Shown: in pieces, positions 9,112-17,904 of the stretch
How positions within the stretch are numbered: the first letter of the stretch is position 1
How the letters are laid out: every line of letters begins with the position of its first letter
Notes under the pieces: model-generated
Seen by the model: only the letters and a program-made list of their open reading frames with translations
The model's database searches: none
Told to the model about the DNA's origin: nothing
Assembly: GCA_947253655.1 (NCBI GenBank)
Contig: CAMYAE010000002.1
Coordinates: 124,001-188,000 of the forward strand
Length of the DNA stretch: 64,000 nucleotides
Reading direction: 5' to 3'
Origin: an uncultured Bacteroidales bacterium
GTDB taxonomy: Bacteria > Bacteroidota > Bacteroidia > Bacteroidales > UBA932
Position numbers and translations under genes: made by a program

Positions 9112-10194
9112 ATGAAGAAGATATTGTTTATCGTGATTGCTGCAGCTGCCATGGCGGCTTGCTCGCAAAGAGCCGTAAAGACCACCCTTATAGGCACTTT
9201 CCCTCCGGAAATGAATGAATCGGTGTTGGTTAATGTCCAGGAAATGGACATAGATACGACCCTTTTGATAAAGGAGGGCAGGGTTGAAATCGATCTCCCT
9301 GTGAATAAGGCTGCCATAGGCATACTTAGTCCCAAAAACGGCCAGGCTCTGCAGTTTATTCTCGACGGTACAGACATAACTGCGGATTTTACCGTTTCAC
9401 CTCCTGCTATTATTGCGGCTGGCGGCTCTCTTAACGACAGAATGAATAAAATATCACTTTGGGGTAAGGAAGCTAATGACGAATATGGAAAGCAGATGAT
9501 GAATATAGAGGCAGACAGTACTATGAGCGATAGCGACAAAGAGGAAGCCTTTGAAGCAAGGCGTAATGAAGCAGTCAAGGAATATACGGAAAAATATAAG
9601 GAGTGCATGGAAGAGAACAAGGACAATTATCTTGGCCTCTATGCTTTTTCTATGTTGCAAAATATATTGGACTCGTCAGAATGCTTAGAACTCTTCGATA
9701 AGCTTGAAGGTGAGGCAAAAGAGTCTGGACTTTATAAAGAATTGAAGCAGAAGTTTGATAAAAAGGAATCTACCGGAGAAGGTAAGATGTTTACGGATTT
9801 TGCAATTGAGCAGACACCTGGCGATACAGTAAGGCTTTCCGACTATGTCGGCAGAGGCAAATACGTCCTCGTGGATTTCTGGGCCTCATGGTGCGGTCCT
9901 TGCCGACGTGAAATCCCTAATATAAAAGCCGTATATGACAAATACCACGGAGACAGTTTCGAAGTGCTGAGCGTGGCGGTTTGGGACAAGCCGGACGATA
10001 CAAAAAAAGCATTGGACGAGGAGGGTTTGAAATGGCCTCAAATTGTCAATGCGCAGCAGATACCTACTGACATTTATGGGATAGAGGGTATTCCGCACAT
10101 CATCCTTTTCGGTCCTGACGGTGCGATACTGAAGCGAGACCTTCGAGGAGATAATATTGAGACAGAGGTCTCCAAATATGTAATGCCAAACTAA
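9112..10194 (+). CDS. TlpA-family thiol-disulfide lipoprotein
   Basis: 360 residues with a lipoprotein signal (lipobox MAAC, cysteine 17). Residues about 20-220 are a DUF4369-like region with a long charged helix; the C-terminal 140 residues are a TlpA/AhpC-type thioredoxin domain with the redox motif WASWCGPCRRE. It probably acts in the periplasm as a disulfide reductase or as part of a redox stress pathway; the N-terminal domain is common in Bacteroidota and has no known job. It is the first gene of the block inserted between rpsC and rplP. No clear promoter was seen in the 45 bases before it. Confidence 0.88.
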   Translation: MKKILFIVIAAAAMAACSQRAVKTTLIGTFPPEMNESVLVNVQEMDIDTTLLIKEGRVEIDLPVNKAAIGILSPKNGQALQFILDGTDITADFTVSPPAIIAAGGSLNDRMNKISLWGKEANDEYGKQMMNIEADSTMSDSDKEEAFEARRNEAVKEYTEKYKECMEENKDNYLGLYAFSMLQNILDSSECLELFDKLEGEAKESGLYKELKQKFDKKESTGEGKMFTDFAIEQTPGDTVRLSDYVGRGKYVLVDFWASWCGPCRREIPNIKAVYDKYHGDSFEVLSVAVWDKPDDTKKALDEEGLKWPQIVNAQQIPTDIYGIEGIPHIILFGPDGAILKRDLRGDNIETEVSKYVMPN

Positions 10195-10241
10195 GCGGAT
10201 TAAAGGCGGCAGAATAAGTTTTGATTATGGCGCAGCAGTCC

Positions 10242-10273
10242 TTGGACTTTGCGTCATAATTTATTTACCTTTG
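10242..10273 (+). promoter_or_regulatory. Promoter of uvrC, giving an almost leaderless mRNA
   Basis: TTGG at 10242-10245 and a perfect TACCTTTG at 10266-10273, 20 bases apart. The start codon ATG is at 10283, so a transcript starting about seven bases after the box would have almost no 5' leader. Confidence 0.6.
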
Positions 10274-10282
10274 CATCTCTGT

Positions 10283-12091
10283 ATGACAATAAAGGAAAAG
10301 ATAGCACTATTCCCGCATCAGCCGGGGGTCTATCGGTACTATGATGCCGAGGGCAATGTCATATATGTCGGCAAGGCAAAAGACCTTCACAAAAGAGTCG
10401 CCCAATATTTTGTCGCTCCTGAAAGGCTTACTCGCAAAACGAGGATTTTAGTGTCAAAAATTGCCGATGCCCGGTATTCCGTGGTATCTTCAGAAGCCGA
10501 CGCCCTGTTGCTGGAGAACAACCTTATAAAGCAGTACAAGCCTAAATACAACATTCTTCTTAAAGACTCGAAGACCTACCCATGGATATGTATAACGGCT
10601 GATGAATTCCCGAAAGTCTTTCTTACACGCCGAGTCAGGAAAGACGGTTCAAGGTATTTCGGGCCATATAGTTCAGTTATGCATGCGAGGAACCTTTTGG
10701 ATATGTTTGCTGACATATATCCTATAAGAACTTGCAACTTGAAAATCAATTCGGAGGCTATCCTGCGCCATAAATTCCGTCCTTGCTTGAAATATCATAT
10801 AGGCAGATGCAAGGGCTGCTGCATCGGAGGTATATCCCAAAAAGAATATGGTGAGAATATAGAAGAAATTGCAAATATGTTGAAAGGGGGCGGCCGAGAG
10901 ATGATGAATCACTACAAATCTCTCATGGAGGCTGCTGCAGAGGCTTTGGATTTTGAACAGGCTGATATTTACAAGCATAAGATGCAGTCTATAGAGAAGC
11001 ATTACGGCAGCTCTGTAATAGTCAACAACACCATAGGAGATGCTGATGTCTTTTCTCTTGTTTCCGACGATTCGGAGGCTTTCGGCAACTTCCTTAGAAT
11101 TAGGGGAGGGTCGATAATCCAATCTTTAAATCTCGGATTCAAGATGAATATAGAGGAGACGAGAGAGACTGTATTGAGCTCGTTTATCGGAGAGATCGAG
11201 TCGAAGTTCGGTGAACTTTCTAAAGAGGTGATTGTGCCGTTTCTGCCAGATGTGGAAATCAGCGGCGTGGAATTCAGAATACCGTTCAAGGGGGACAAAT
11301 TGGCTTTGCTCGAACTTAGTGCGAGGAACGCTAAGGAGATGAGGTTCAACACAATGAAGCAGAGGGAACACACAGACCCGGAAAACTTTCACAGAAAGGT
11401 CCTCGAAGAACTTGCAAAGGCTATAGGGATGAAAGAGCTGCCTGTGCATATTGAGTGCTTTGACAATTCCAATATTCAGGGCACCAATCCGGTAGCGGCC
11501 TGTGTGGTCTTCAGAGATGGGGTACCGAGCAAAAAAGACTATCGTAAGTTCAAGATAAAGACTGTGGTTGGAGCCAACGACTATGCCTCCATGAAAGAAA
11601 TCGTAAACAGACGCTATTCGAGGGTGCTCAAAGAGATTCCTGAGGACATTCCGCAGCTTGTGGTGATTGACGGAGGGAAAGGCCAACTCAATTTTGCATT
11701 CCAGGCTTTGGCGGAACTTGGGATGACGGAGAAGGTTACGGTCATCGGCCTGGCCGAGAGACTGGAGGAGGTTATAAGGGTTGGTGACCCTTATCCGTTG
11801 TTTTTGGACAGGAACTCACAGGCTCTCAAATTGTTGCAGCATATAAGAGATGAGGCTCACAGGTTTGGGATAACTTTCCACCGCAGTTTGCGAAGCAAAT
11901 CCCAGATATCGTCTGTTCTGAATGATATAAAAGGAGTTGGGGCAAAGACGGAACAGCGACTACTCATGCACTATGGCAGCGTAGCAAGGATAGCAGCCGC
12001 TTCTTTAGAAGATCTCACGGATTTTTTAGGCAAGCCCGAGCTGGCTGAAAGGATTAAAAAAACATTGAATGAGGAATATGAAATTAACTGA
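10283..12091 (+). CDS. uvrC: UvrABC excinuclease subunit C
   Basis: 602 residues from ATG 10283; a frame opened by TTG at 10271 lies inside the promoter box and is rejected. UvrC makes both cuts around a DNA lesion in nucleotide excision repair. Visible parts: GIY-YIG nuclease at the N-terminus (GVYRYYDAEGNVIYVGKAKDL), a UVR motif region for UvrB binding near residue 215, the RNase H-like nuclease domain (IECFDNSNIQGTNPVAACVV; VVIDGGKGQLNFA) and a C-terminal helix-hairpin-helix (DIKGVGAKTEQRLL). Its end overlaps pnuC by 23 bases. Not usually linked to ribosomal genes. Confidence 0.97.
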   Translation: MTIKEKIALFPHQPGVYRYYDAEGNVIYVGKAKDLHKRVAQYFVAPERLTRKTRILVSKIADARYSVVSSEADALLLENNLIKQYKPKYNILLKDSKTYPWICITADEFPKVFLTRRVRKDGSRYFGPYSSVMHARNLLDMFADIYPIRTCNLKINSEAILRHKFRPCLKYHIGRCKGCCIGGISQKEYGENIEEIANMLKGGGREMMNHYKSLMEAAAEALDFEQADIYKHKMQSIEKHYGSSVIVNNTIGDADVFSLVSDDSEAFGNFLRIRGGSIIQSLNLGFKMNIEETRETVLSSFIGEIESKFGELSKEVIVPFLPDVEISGVEFRIPFKGDKLALLELSARNAKEMRFNTMKQREHTDPENFHRKVLEELAKAIGMKELPVHIECFDNSNIQGTNPVAACVVFRDGVPSKKDYRKFKIKTVVGANDYASMKEIVNRRYSRVLKEIPEDIPQLVVIDGGKGQLNFAFQALAELGMTEKVTVIGLAERLEEVIRVGDPYPLFLDRNSQALKLLQHIRDEAHRFGITFHRSLRSKSQISSVLNDIKGVGAKTEQRLLMHYGSVARIAAASLEDLTDFLGKPELAERIKKTLNEEYEIN

Positions 12092-12893
12092 AAAGAAGTT
12101 CAATTTATGGTTTAGCATTTTCCTGCTGGCAGGAATGATAGCTGTAGTGGTTATAGACACCGCTTTTGAAATTCAAAATCCGGATGCAAGGCTCGCAATG
12201 CAGCTTATCGCCGGTTTTGGCGCCGTAATGGGGGTCGTTAACACTGTCTTGTCGGCTAACGGCAACATCTGGACTTTCGTGTTCGGCTTTATAGATGTGG
12301 TATGCTGTTCTATTGTCTATCTCGACAGTGGCATTATGGGTACTTTCGCCTTGCACGTGTTCTATTTTCTGCCTATGCAGTTCATAGGCTGGTGGCAGTG
12401 GAGCAAGCGCGGTGCCAAGGCTATGGCGGAGATTAACGAGGACGGGGAAAGGGAGACGGCCAAGGTGAGGGCAAGGCGGATGACCGGGAAGCAGTGGGCA
12501 TATCTTTCAGCCGCACTTCTTGTCGGAATTGCCGTTTCGTATGCCGCCCTCTATTATATTGATTTGGCGAAATTCAATGCCGGCCGTTTGGCTGAAATGG
12601 ACAAGGCCAAGATATTGCTGGACGCAACTGTGGTAACTTTGAATATATTGGGGCAGGTGCTTATGTCCATGGCCTTTATGGAACAATGGTATATATGGAA
12701 TTTGGTCAATGTCTTTTCCATTTTGCTGTGGACCAACAGGCTTGCAGTTCCCGATGCCGGAGGCTATGCCTTGGTAATGGTCATTAAATATGTGTTCTAT
12801 CTGCTTAACTCAATAAACGGCCTGAGAATATGGCTGCATCTCAGCAGGAACCATTGCGAAATGATGCCTCAGAAAAAGCACGGCTGCTGCTGA
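12069..12893 (+). CDS. pnuC: PnuC-type nicotinamide riboside / NAD-precursor transporter
   Basis: 274 residues with about seven membrane segments and the WQWSKRG tryptophan motif typical of PnuC. It would let the cell take in nicotinamide riboside, which is then phosphorylated by a kinase not seen here. The start overlaps the end of uvrC by 23 bases; ATG 12069 or ATG 12078 (three residues later) are both possible, and I cannot separate them. The C-terminus ends in the cysteine pair GCC. Confidence 0.9.
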   Translation: MRNMKLTEKKFNLWFSIFLLAGMIAVVVIDTAFEIQNPDARLAMQLIAGFGAVMGVVNTVLSANGNIWTFVFGFIDVVCCSIVYLDSGIMGTFALHVFYFLPMQFIGWWQWSKRGAKAMAEINEDGERETAKVRARRMTGKQWAYLSAALLVGIAVSYAALYYIDLAKFNAGRLAEMDKAKILLDATVVTLNILGQVLMSMAFMEQWYIWNLVNVFSILLWTNRLAVPDAGGYALVMVIKYVFYLLNSINGLRIWLHLSRNHCEMMPQKKHGCC

Positions 12894-12949
12894 ACATTGC
12901 CCCTTTGTAGGTTTTAAGGCAAAGGCTTTCTTTTTTCGGTTTTTTTTAC

Positions 12950-12957
12950 TTACTTTG
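12950..12957 (+). promoter_or_regulatory. Probable -7 element for acpP
   Basis: TTACTTTG, one mismatch from TAnnTTTG, lies 81 bases before the acpP start. A -33 box is not clear. Two short T- and A-rich tracts precede it. Confidence 0.45.
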
Positions 12958-13038
12958 CATTCTGTATCCGACCGTATTGAGCGATAACCGCTTAGTAAGC
13001 AAGTGTATAATAAAAACATAAACTAAAATTATTCGATT

Positions 13039-13281
13039 ATGTCACACGAAGAAGTTGTAAAAAAGGTTAAGGACATTATTGTTGATAAGTTGGGAGCAGA
13101 AGAGTCAGAAGTAACTGAGTCTGCTAACTTTACAAATGACCTTGGCGCAGATTCTCTTGACACTGTTGAACTTCTCATGGAGTTTGAAAGGGTTTTCTCT
13201 GTAAAGATTCCTGATGAAGACGCAGGCGGAATCGCAACAGTGGCTGATGCCATTAAGTATATTGAGGATAAGCTCGCTTAG
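13039..13281 (+). CDS. acpP: Acyl carrier protein
   Basis: 80 residues. It carries fatty-acid intermediates on a phosphopantetheine arm attached to the serine in the motif GADSLDTVEL (serine 38). Very acidic, as expected. In many Bacteroidota acpP is followed by fabF; here it stands alone and ends in a terminator. Confidence 0.97.
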   Translation: MSHEEVVKKVKDIIVDKLGAEESEVTESANFTNDLGADSLDTVELLMEFERVFSVKIPDEDAGGIATVADAIKYIEDKLA

Positions 13282-13312
13282 TTAAACAAGCAATTTAATC
13301 CAATATATCAAA

Positions 13313-13345
13313 AATAAGGCTGTCTGAAAAGGCAGCCTTATTCTT
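13313..13345. terminator. Bidirectional terminator between acpP and the DUF4270 gene
   Basis: Arms 13313-13324 and 13331-13342 form a 12-pair stem (AATAAGGCTGTC) with a TGAAAA loop. A-rich sequence lies on the left and T-rich on the right, so it can stop transcription from both convergent genes. Confidence 0.85.
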
Positions 13346-13359
13346 TTATGTCATTATAA

Positions 13360-15015
13360 CTACAAGTCTTTAGGGACGGCAAATACGATTTTGCATCTCG
13401 GCTTTGAAGCAGCCGCAGGTCCTTGGAGCACAGCCTTATAGTACCGGTGAGGGTCCATCATGGAGATCTTCTTTGTACTTGAGCCGGTCTGGGTTGAATT
13501 GTACATCTGCTGTAAGTACATGTAGTTCATATAGTTGTTATAATACCCGCCATAGCCCCCGTAGCCGCCATAACCTCCGTAACCGTAGCCGCCGTATCCA
13601 CCATACCCCCCATAACCATAGCCGTTGTATATATCATTATAATAGCTGTTATACAACATGCTTTGCATCAGGGCGTCATTATTTGTCGAAGAGGACTTGC
13701 GGTTTGATACAGTTTCGTTGGCCATGGCAAGAAGCCATATATCGTAATTCTCTATCTTAGACATGTCCTTCAACTTCAGGATTTCCTGAAAATGGTGGGT
13801 GAGATCCGGAGCATAATTGCAAAGTGACCTGTTTATCTTTCCTTGGTTTTCATCTTTCACGCTGGAATCCGTCAAGCCGGCATAGGTAATGGAGGTATCG
13901 GTCACCACCCTGCAAGTCGGGCTAAGGGTTGTAGGGAAATAAGCCATGTCCTTATAGTCCTCAGGAAACTCGAACGGCAGCACTATGCTGGCCTTGCTTA
14001 TTACTATCTTGGACGGGTCTCCATATTTAGATATTATATCATTCGCTTTCTCTTTCAGGCCTTTGGCCTTGATGACCGGCTTCACGCCTCTGCCACCCTC
14101 AAAATACAACTTGTCTGTTGCCTTGCCGGAAAAAGAAGTGTTTTCATTTTCAGCCATGTTGAAGGCCAACTGCGGAAATTTCGTCACATTGGTAGACCTC
14201 GCACCAGAGAGATCATAGATTTGCAGAGGACCGAGATAAAAGACGAATGACGTGTCCACGCGGCCCTTCCCCTCATATTCGGCCGAAAAGGAAAGGGTTG
14301 CATAGCTGCCGTGGATATAGTGGTCGGACACATCTACAGGCAGGCGGAACATGTTAATTCTGCCGCCGTTGCCTACAGGAGCGTCAGTGGAAATATAGAT
14401 CCCAGGGAATTTGGCCGTATAGCTCGGCATGGTGTCCAGGTCCGACTGGAGCATGCCCATATATTTTTCTCCGAACTCTTTACTGAAATTGAAAGTCAGG
14501 GAGTCTTTTCCGTTATATACCGGCACCCCGTCGGTGATTCTTTTGTTGCCGACCTTGATTTTAGGGTATGAGGCCTTGAAGTTAATAGGCTCTTCAAGCT
14601 CATATACGTTCACGTTCTGAAGGATATTGGCCTGCTGAGGATTGCTGCAAGACACCGAATCATTGACTGCGGCAAAATGGAATTTCTTGAATATCCCCGT
14701 TCCGGGCTTGCCGAAATCCAATGTATCGTTCACCGGAACTATCGTAAATGCGCAGGCTCTGGTGGAAAGTCCGAACGTCTCGTCCCTCACCGCTCCGAAC
14801 GCGAACTTGTAAAGGCTGTACGCGGAGAGGCTGTCGGGAGTCTGCATCTCTATATCGTCAATATCAAATTCAGCCGAATAGATGTCGTATTGCTGATTTA
14901 TGGCCAGATAGTCCTGGCCGAGGCTTTCATTCTTATCTATACATGAAAAAAAAGGAAAAACCGATGCCGCAATAAACAGCGTGCGGCATATTTTCCTGAT
15001 AACGCAAGAATTCAT
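13360..15015 (-). CDS. DUF4270 lipoprotein with a glycine-tyrosine repeat
   Basis: 551 residues with a signal peptide and lipobox FFSC, so probably a surface or periplasmic lipoprotein. The rest matches the DUF4270 family of Bacteroidota, function unknown, often found beside the short glycogen synthase as here (3-base gap). Residues about 460-490 form a run of GYGG and GYGYGG units followed by a Tyr/Asn/Met-rich stretch; this low-complexity insert is unusual and may make a flexible, sticky segment. Confidence 0.85.
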   Translation of the reverse strand: MNSCVIRKICRTLFIAASVFPFFSCIDKNESLGQDYLAINQQYDIYSAEFDIDDIEMQTPDSLSAYSLYKFAFGAVRDETFGLSTRACAFTIVPVNDTLDFGKPGTGIFKKFHFAAVNDSVSCSNPQQANILQNVNVYELEEPINFKASYPKIKVGNKRITDGVPVYNGKDSLTFNFSKEFGEKYMGMLQSDLDTMPSYTAKFPGIYISTDAPVGNGGRINMFRLPVDVSDHYIHGSYATLSFSAEYEGKGRVDTSFVFYLGPLQIYDLSGARSTNVTKFPQLAFNMAENENTSFSGKATDKLYFEGGRGVKPVIKAKGLKEKANDIISKYGDPSKIVISKASIVLPFEFPEDYKDMAYFPTTLSPTCRVVTDTSITYAGLTDSSVKDENQGKINRSLCNYAPDLTHHFQEILKLKDMSKIENYDIWLLAMANETVSNRKSSSTNNDALMQSMLYNSYYNDIYNGYGYGGYGGYGGYGYGGYGGYGGYGGYYNNYMNYMYLQQMYNSTQTGSSTKKISMMDPHRYYKAVLQGPAAASKPRCKIVFAVPKDL

Positions 15016-15018
15016 TAC

Positions 15019-15849
15019 TTATAGCCGATCATAAAAATCATTATACCCGTCTATGTAGGAACCGTCTTCAATGGAAGCTTTATCGTATTCAAGCATAGGA
15101 AGTGAGAGTTCCTTACAGTAGTCCACAATCTCAGGGTTTATCCGGTCTGCTGCCATGATAATACCGTCCGAGTACTGTGTGGCGGTTTTAGCAAGATTTA
15201 TGCCACTTGGGTCTGAAAGGAAAGGCATATCTTCTTTTGAGGCATTGCCGAAAACTGCAAGTTCCCGGAAATTCTCGGAAAATTTCTCATCCGGAGTATC
15301 TTCATAAAGGGAAAGAACCACCTTGCTTTCGGAAAATATAGGATCGTCGATATATACTTTCTTCAAATACAATGGCAGAAGATGCGATATCCAGCCGTGG
15401 CAATGGATAATGTCAGGTGCCCAGCGGAGCTTCTTGACGGTCTCCAGCACACCTCTTGCAAAAAATATGGCCCTCTCCCCATTATCTTCAAAGAATTTGC
15501 CTTTTTCATCCCTGAACACACGCCTCCTTTTGAAATAATCTTCATTATCAATGAAATACACTTGAAGTCGTGCCGAGGGAATCGATGCTACCTTAATTAT
15601 CAGAGGCCTGTCCACATCATTAATTATAATGTTCATGCCGGATAGTCTGATTACCTCGTGAAGCTGGTTCTTCCTCTCATTGATGCGGCCGTATCTCGGC
15701 ATGAAAGACCGGATTTCGTGTTTTCTTTCCTGAATACCTTGCGGTAAATACCTGCCTATATGTGCCGTTTGGCTTTCAGGCAGGTATGGAAATATCTCTG
15801 AATTTACGAAAAGTATTCTTTTTGTGGGTTCTTCCATATTATTGCTCAT
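15019..15849 (-). CDS. Short glycogen/starch synthase (GT5 N-terminal domain only)
   Basis: 276 residues that match only the N-terminal Rossmann half of GT5 glycogen synthases (ILFVNSEIFPYL; the segment APDIIHCHGWISHLLPLYL). The C-terminal half that holds most ADP-glucose contacts is missing, and no frameshifted remainder is found next to it. This short form is a recurrent Bacteroidota type, so it is not a fresh truncation, but its activity is uncertain. The first residues MSNNMEEP allow a second start five codons (MEEP) inside. Its -7 box ends only nine bases before the start codon. Confidence 0.82.
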   Translation of the reverse strand: MSNNMEEPTKRILFVNSEIFPYLPESQTAHIGRYLPQGIQERKHEIRSFMPRYGRINERKNQLHEVIRLSGMNIIINDVDRPLIIKVASIPSARLQVYFIDNEDYFKRRRVFRDEKGKFFEDNGERAIFFARGVLETVKKLRWAPDIIHCHGWISHLLPLYLKKVYIDDPIFSESKVVLSLYEDTPDEKFSENFRELAVFGNASKEDMPFLSDPSGINLAKTATQYSDGIIMAADRINPEIVDYCKELSLPMLEYDKASIEDGSYIDGYNDFYDRL

Positions 15850-15857
15850 AATTATTA

Positions 15858-15865
15858 CAAAGATA
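15858..15865 (-). promoter_or_regulatory. Promoter -7 element of the short glycogen synthase
   Basis: The minus strand reads TATCTTTG, a perfect TAnnTTTG. The start codon is at 15849, so the predicted mRNA leader is only a few bases. It faces away from the ftsX promoter 30 bases to the right. Confidence 0.6.
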
Positions 15866-15895
15866 AGAATTTTTTTTCATATTTTTATAATTCAC

Positions 15896-15903
15896 TATAT
15901 TTG
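15896..15903 (+). promoter_or_regulatory. Promoter -7 element of ftsX
   Basis: TATATTTG, a perfect match, 18 bases before the ftsX ATG. A T-rich stretch about 20 bases upstream may stand in for the -33 box. Divergent with the glycogen synthase promoter; the two share about 70 bases. Confidence 0.6.
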
Positions 15904-15921
15904 GGGTCAATTTGGAGAATT

Positions 15922-16800
15922 ATGTCAAAAGGAGAAAACAAACTTATCCGGAAGAGGCTTGCGAACGCATACCTGTCTTCGATAATAAGCATAAGCCTGA
16001 TACTGCTGCTTGTCGGAGTGGCAAGTCTCCTCTTGGTCAATACGGAAAGCGTCTCCAATTATTTCAAAGAAAATATGAAGGTCTCCGTGCTGATAAAGCC
16101 GGATGTCGAGGACGCCAAGGCGGCCGATTTTGAGAAAAGCATTGTCGGAATGCCTTTTGTCAAGGGCACGGAATTCATATCAAGGGAGCAGGGCGAGGAG
16201 GAAATGAAGAGGATGCTCGGAGAGGACTTCCTGAGCGTTTTTGAAACATCTCCGGTGCCTGTTTCCATTGATGTTACATTGAAGGCCGAATATGTGGCCG
16301 ATGACAGTTTGAAAGTGGTAAGAGCCCTTATTTCAAGCAACCCGATTGTGGATGAGGTGGTGTACCACAAGTCATTGGTGGACACGTTGAATGATAATCT
16401 CAGGAAAATATCCTTGGTCCTGGCCGTCTTCATAGCCCTATTGCTTTTTATCTCTTTTGTGCTGATTAACAATGTTATACGTCTTAGCTTCTACGACAAG
16501 CGTTTTACAATACATACGATGAAGCTGGTAGGGGCGACAAGAGGTTTCATCAGAGGGCCTTTCTTGTTGCGCTCGGCTTTTTTAGGGATATTTTCCGCTA
16601 TAATAGCGATATTGATGCTCGTAGGTCTGCTATATTTCGTAAGGAGCGAGTTCGTGCAACTGTTCGAATTGTTCAAGTTGGATATGCTCCTGACAGTTAT
16701 GGGTATAGTGGTGGCCTCAGGCCTGATGATATGCCTGTTAAGTACCTATTTTGTGGTAAACAAGCTTATCTCAATGAGAAAAGATGATTTATACTATTGA
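15922..16800 (+). CDS. ftsX: Cell-division ABC transporter permease FtsX
   Basis: 292 residues from ATG 15922; a TTG-started frame at 15901 lies inside the promoter and is rejected. FtsX with FtsE controls cell-wall hydrolases at the septum. One membrane segment near residues 22-44, an extracytoplasmic domain of about 110 residues, then three C-terminal membrane segments, the normal FtsX topology. ftsE is not in the window. The order ftsX, DUF3098, uppP is common in Bacteroidota and points to envelope biogenesis. Confidence 0.94.
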   Translation: MSKGENKLIRKRLANAYLSSIISISLILLLVGVASLLLVNTESVSNYFKENMKVSVLIKPDVEDAKAADFEKSIVGMPFVKGTEFISREQGEEEMKRMLGEDFLSVFETSPVPVSIDVTLKAEYVADDSLKVVRALISSNPIVDEVVYHKSLVDTLNDNLRKISLVLAVFIALLLFISFVLINNVIRLSFYDKRFTIHTMKLVGATRGFIRGPFLLRSAFLGIFSAIIAILMLVGLLYFVRSEFVQLFELFKLDMLLTVMGIVVASGLMICLLSTYFVVNKLISMRKDDLYY

Positions 16801-16811
16801 TATATAATTAA

Positions 16812-17054
16812 ATGGAAGAGATTAACAATAAAATGCCGATAACTCCGAAAGGTCTGAGACTTTTGCTTGCGGGACTTATAGTAATGGTGGCAGGGTATAT
16901 ACTTATGGTCGGAGGCGGCAGCAGCGACCCTCATGTCTTCAATGAAGCCATGTTCGACTTCCGTCGGTTAGTGGCTGCTCCGATTGTGATAATTTGCGGT
17001 GTGATAATAGAGATTATCGCTATTATGATGGTCTCGAAAAAGAAGGATAAATAG
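16812..17054 (+). CDS. DUF3098 small membrane protein
   Basis: 80 residues with two membrane helices (about 14-35 and 52-73) and a lysine-rich end (SKKKDK). It belongs to the DUF3098 family, found between ftsX and uppP in many Bacteroidota. Function unknown. It starts 11 bases after ftsX and stops 3 bases before uppP, so these are surely one transcript. Confidence 0.88.
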   Translation: MEEINNKMPITPKGLRLLLAGLIVMVAGYILMVGGGSSDPHVFNEAMFDFRRLVAAPIVIICGVIIEIIAIMMVSKKKDK

Positions 17055-17057
17055 GCT

Positions 17058-17903
17058 ATGGAGTGGTGGCAGGCTATTTTGCTCGGAATTGTCCAGGGAC
17101 TGACGGAATTTTTGCCGGTGAGCAGCAGCGGGCATCTGATGATATGCAAGGATTTGTTGGGAGTTGAAGGTGAGGGCTTTTTGGATTTCACCGTTACCGT
17201 CCATTTCGCAACCGTATTAAGTACGATTGTGGTATTCTGGAAAGTGATTCTGGATTTGCTGAAAGGACTTTTCAAGTTCAAGATGAACGATGAGACCGAC
17301 TATATTCTGAAAATAATTGTGTCTATGGTACCGGTTGCCGTCGTCGGGCTTTTCTTCAAGGATAAGGTGGAGGCTTTGTTCGGCAACAGCTTGGTTACCG
17401 TGGCGATATGTCTGATAATTACGGCCTTGCTTTTGTTTGTGTCTGACAATTTCGCTGCGTGGAAAAGGGCTTCATTGAAGGCGGAAAATGAGGCTCGGGT
17501 TGCGGAGAAGCCGGTCAGGAACGGGCTTACATATTGGCAGGCTCTTGTGGTAGGTTTGGGACAGGCATTTGCCGTAGCGCCCGGCTTGTCCCGTTCGGGC
17601 ACCACTATTGCTACCGGCCTTGTTTTCGGGGTCAAGAGAGAGGCCATTGCACAATTCTCTTTTCTTATGGTGCTCGTTCCGATTATAGGAGAACAGTTTT
17701 TGGATTTGCTTAAAGGGCTTTCCGGAGAGGCTGCCATAGCCTCCGGCATAGGTACTCTCCCATTGATTTTAGGCTTCTTGTCAGCTTTTCTTTCAGGGCT
17801 TTTCGCCTGCAAGGCCATGATTGCCATAGTTAAGAAGGCTCGTCTGACTTGGTTTGCCATTTACTGTCTTGTAATATCTCTCATTATATTGATTTTAGCA
17901 TAA
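17058..17903 (+). CDS. uppP: Undecaprenyl-diphosphatase UppP (BacA)
   Basis: 281 residues, polytopic. It recycles the lipid carrier for peptidoglycan and O-antigen by removing a phosphate from undecaprenyl diphosphate. Both family motifs are seen: GLTEFLPVSSSGHL (residues 14-27) and PGLSRSGTTIATGL (about 176-189). Adjacent to genes for cell division and lipid A. Confidence 0.97.
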   Translation: MEWWQAILLGIVQGLTEFLPVSSSGHLMICKDLLGVEGEGFLDFTVTVHFATVLSTIVVFWKVILDLLKGLFKFKMNDETDYILKIIVSMVPVAVVGLFFKDKVEALFGNSLVTVAICLIITALLLFVSDNFAAWKRASLKAENEARVAEKPVRNGLTYWQALVVGLGQAFAVAPGLSRSGTTIATGLVFGVKREAIAQFSFLMVLVPIIGEQFLDLLKGLSGEAAIASGIGTLPLILGFLSAFLSGLFACKAMIAIVKKARLTWFAIYCLVISLIILILA

Positions 17904-17904
17904 T

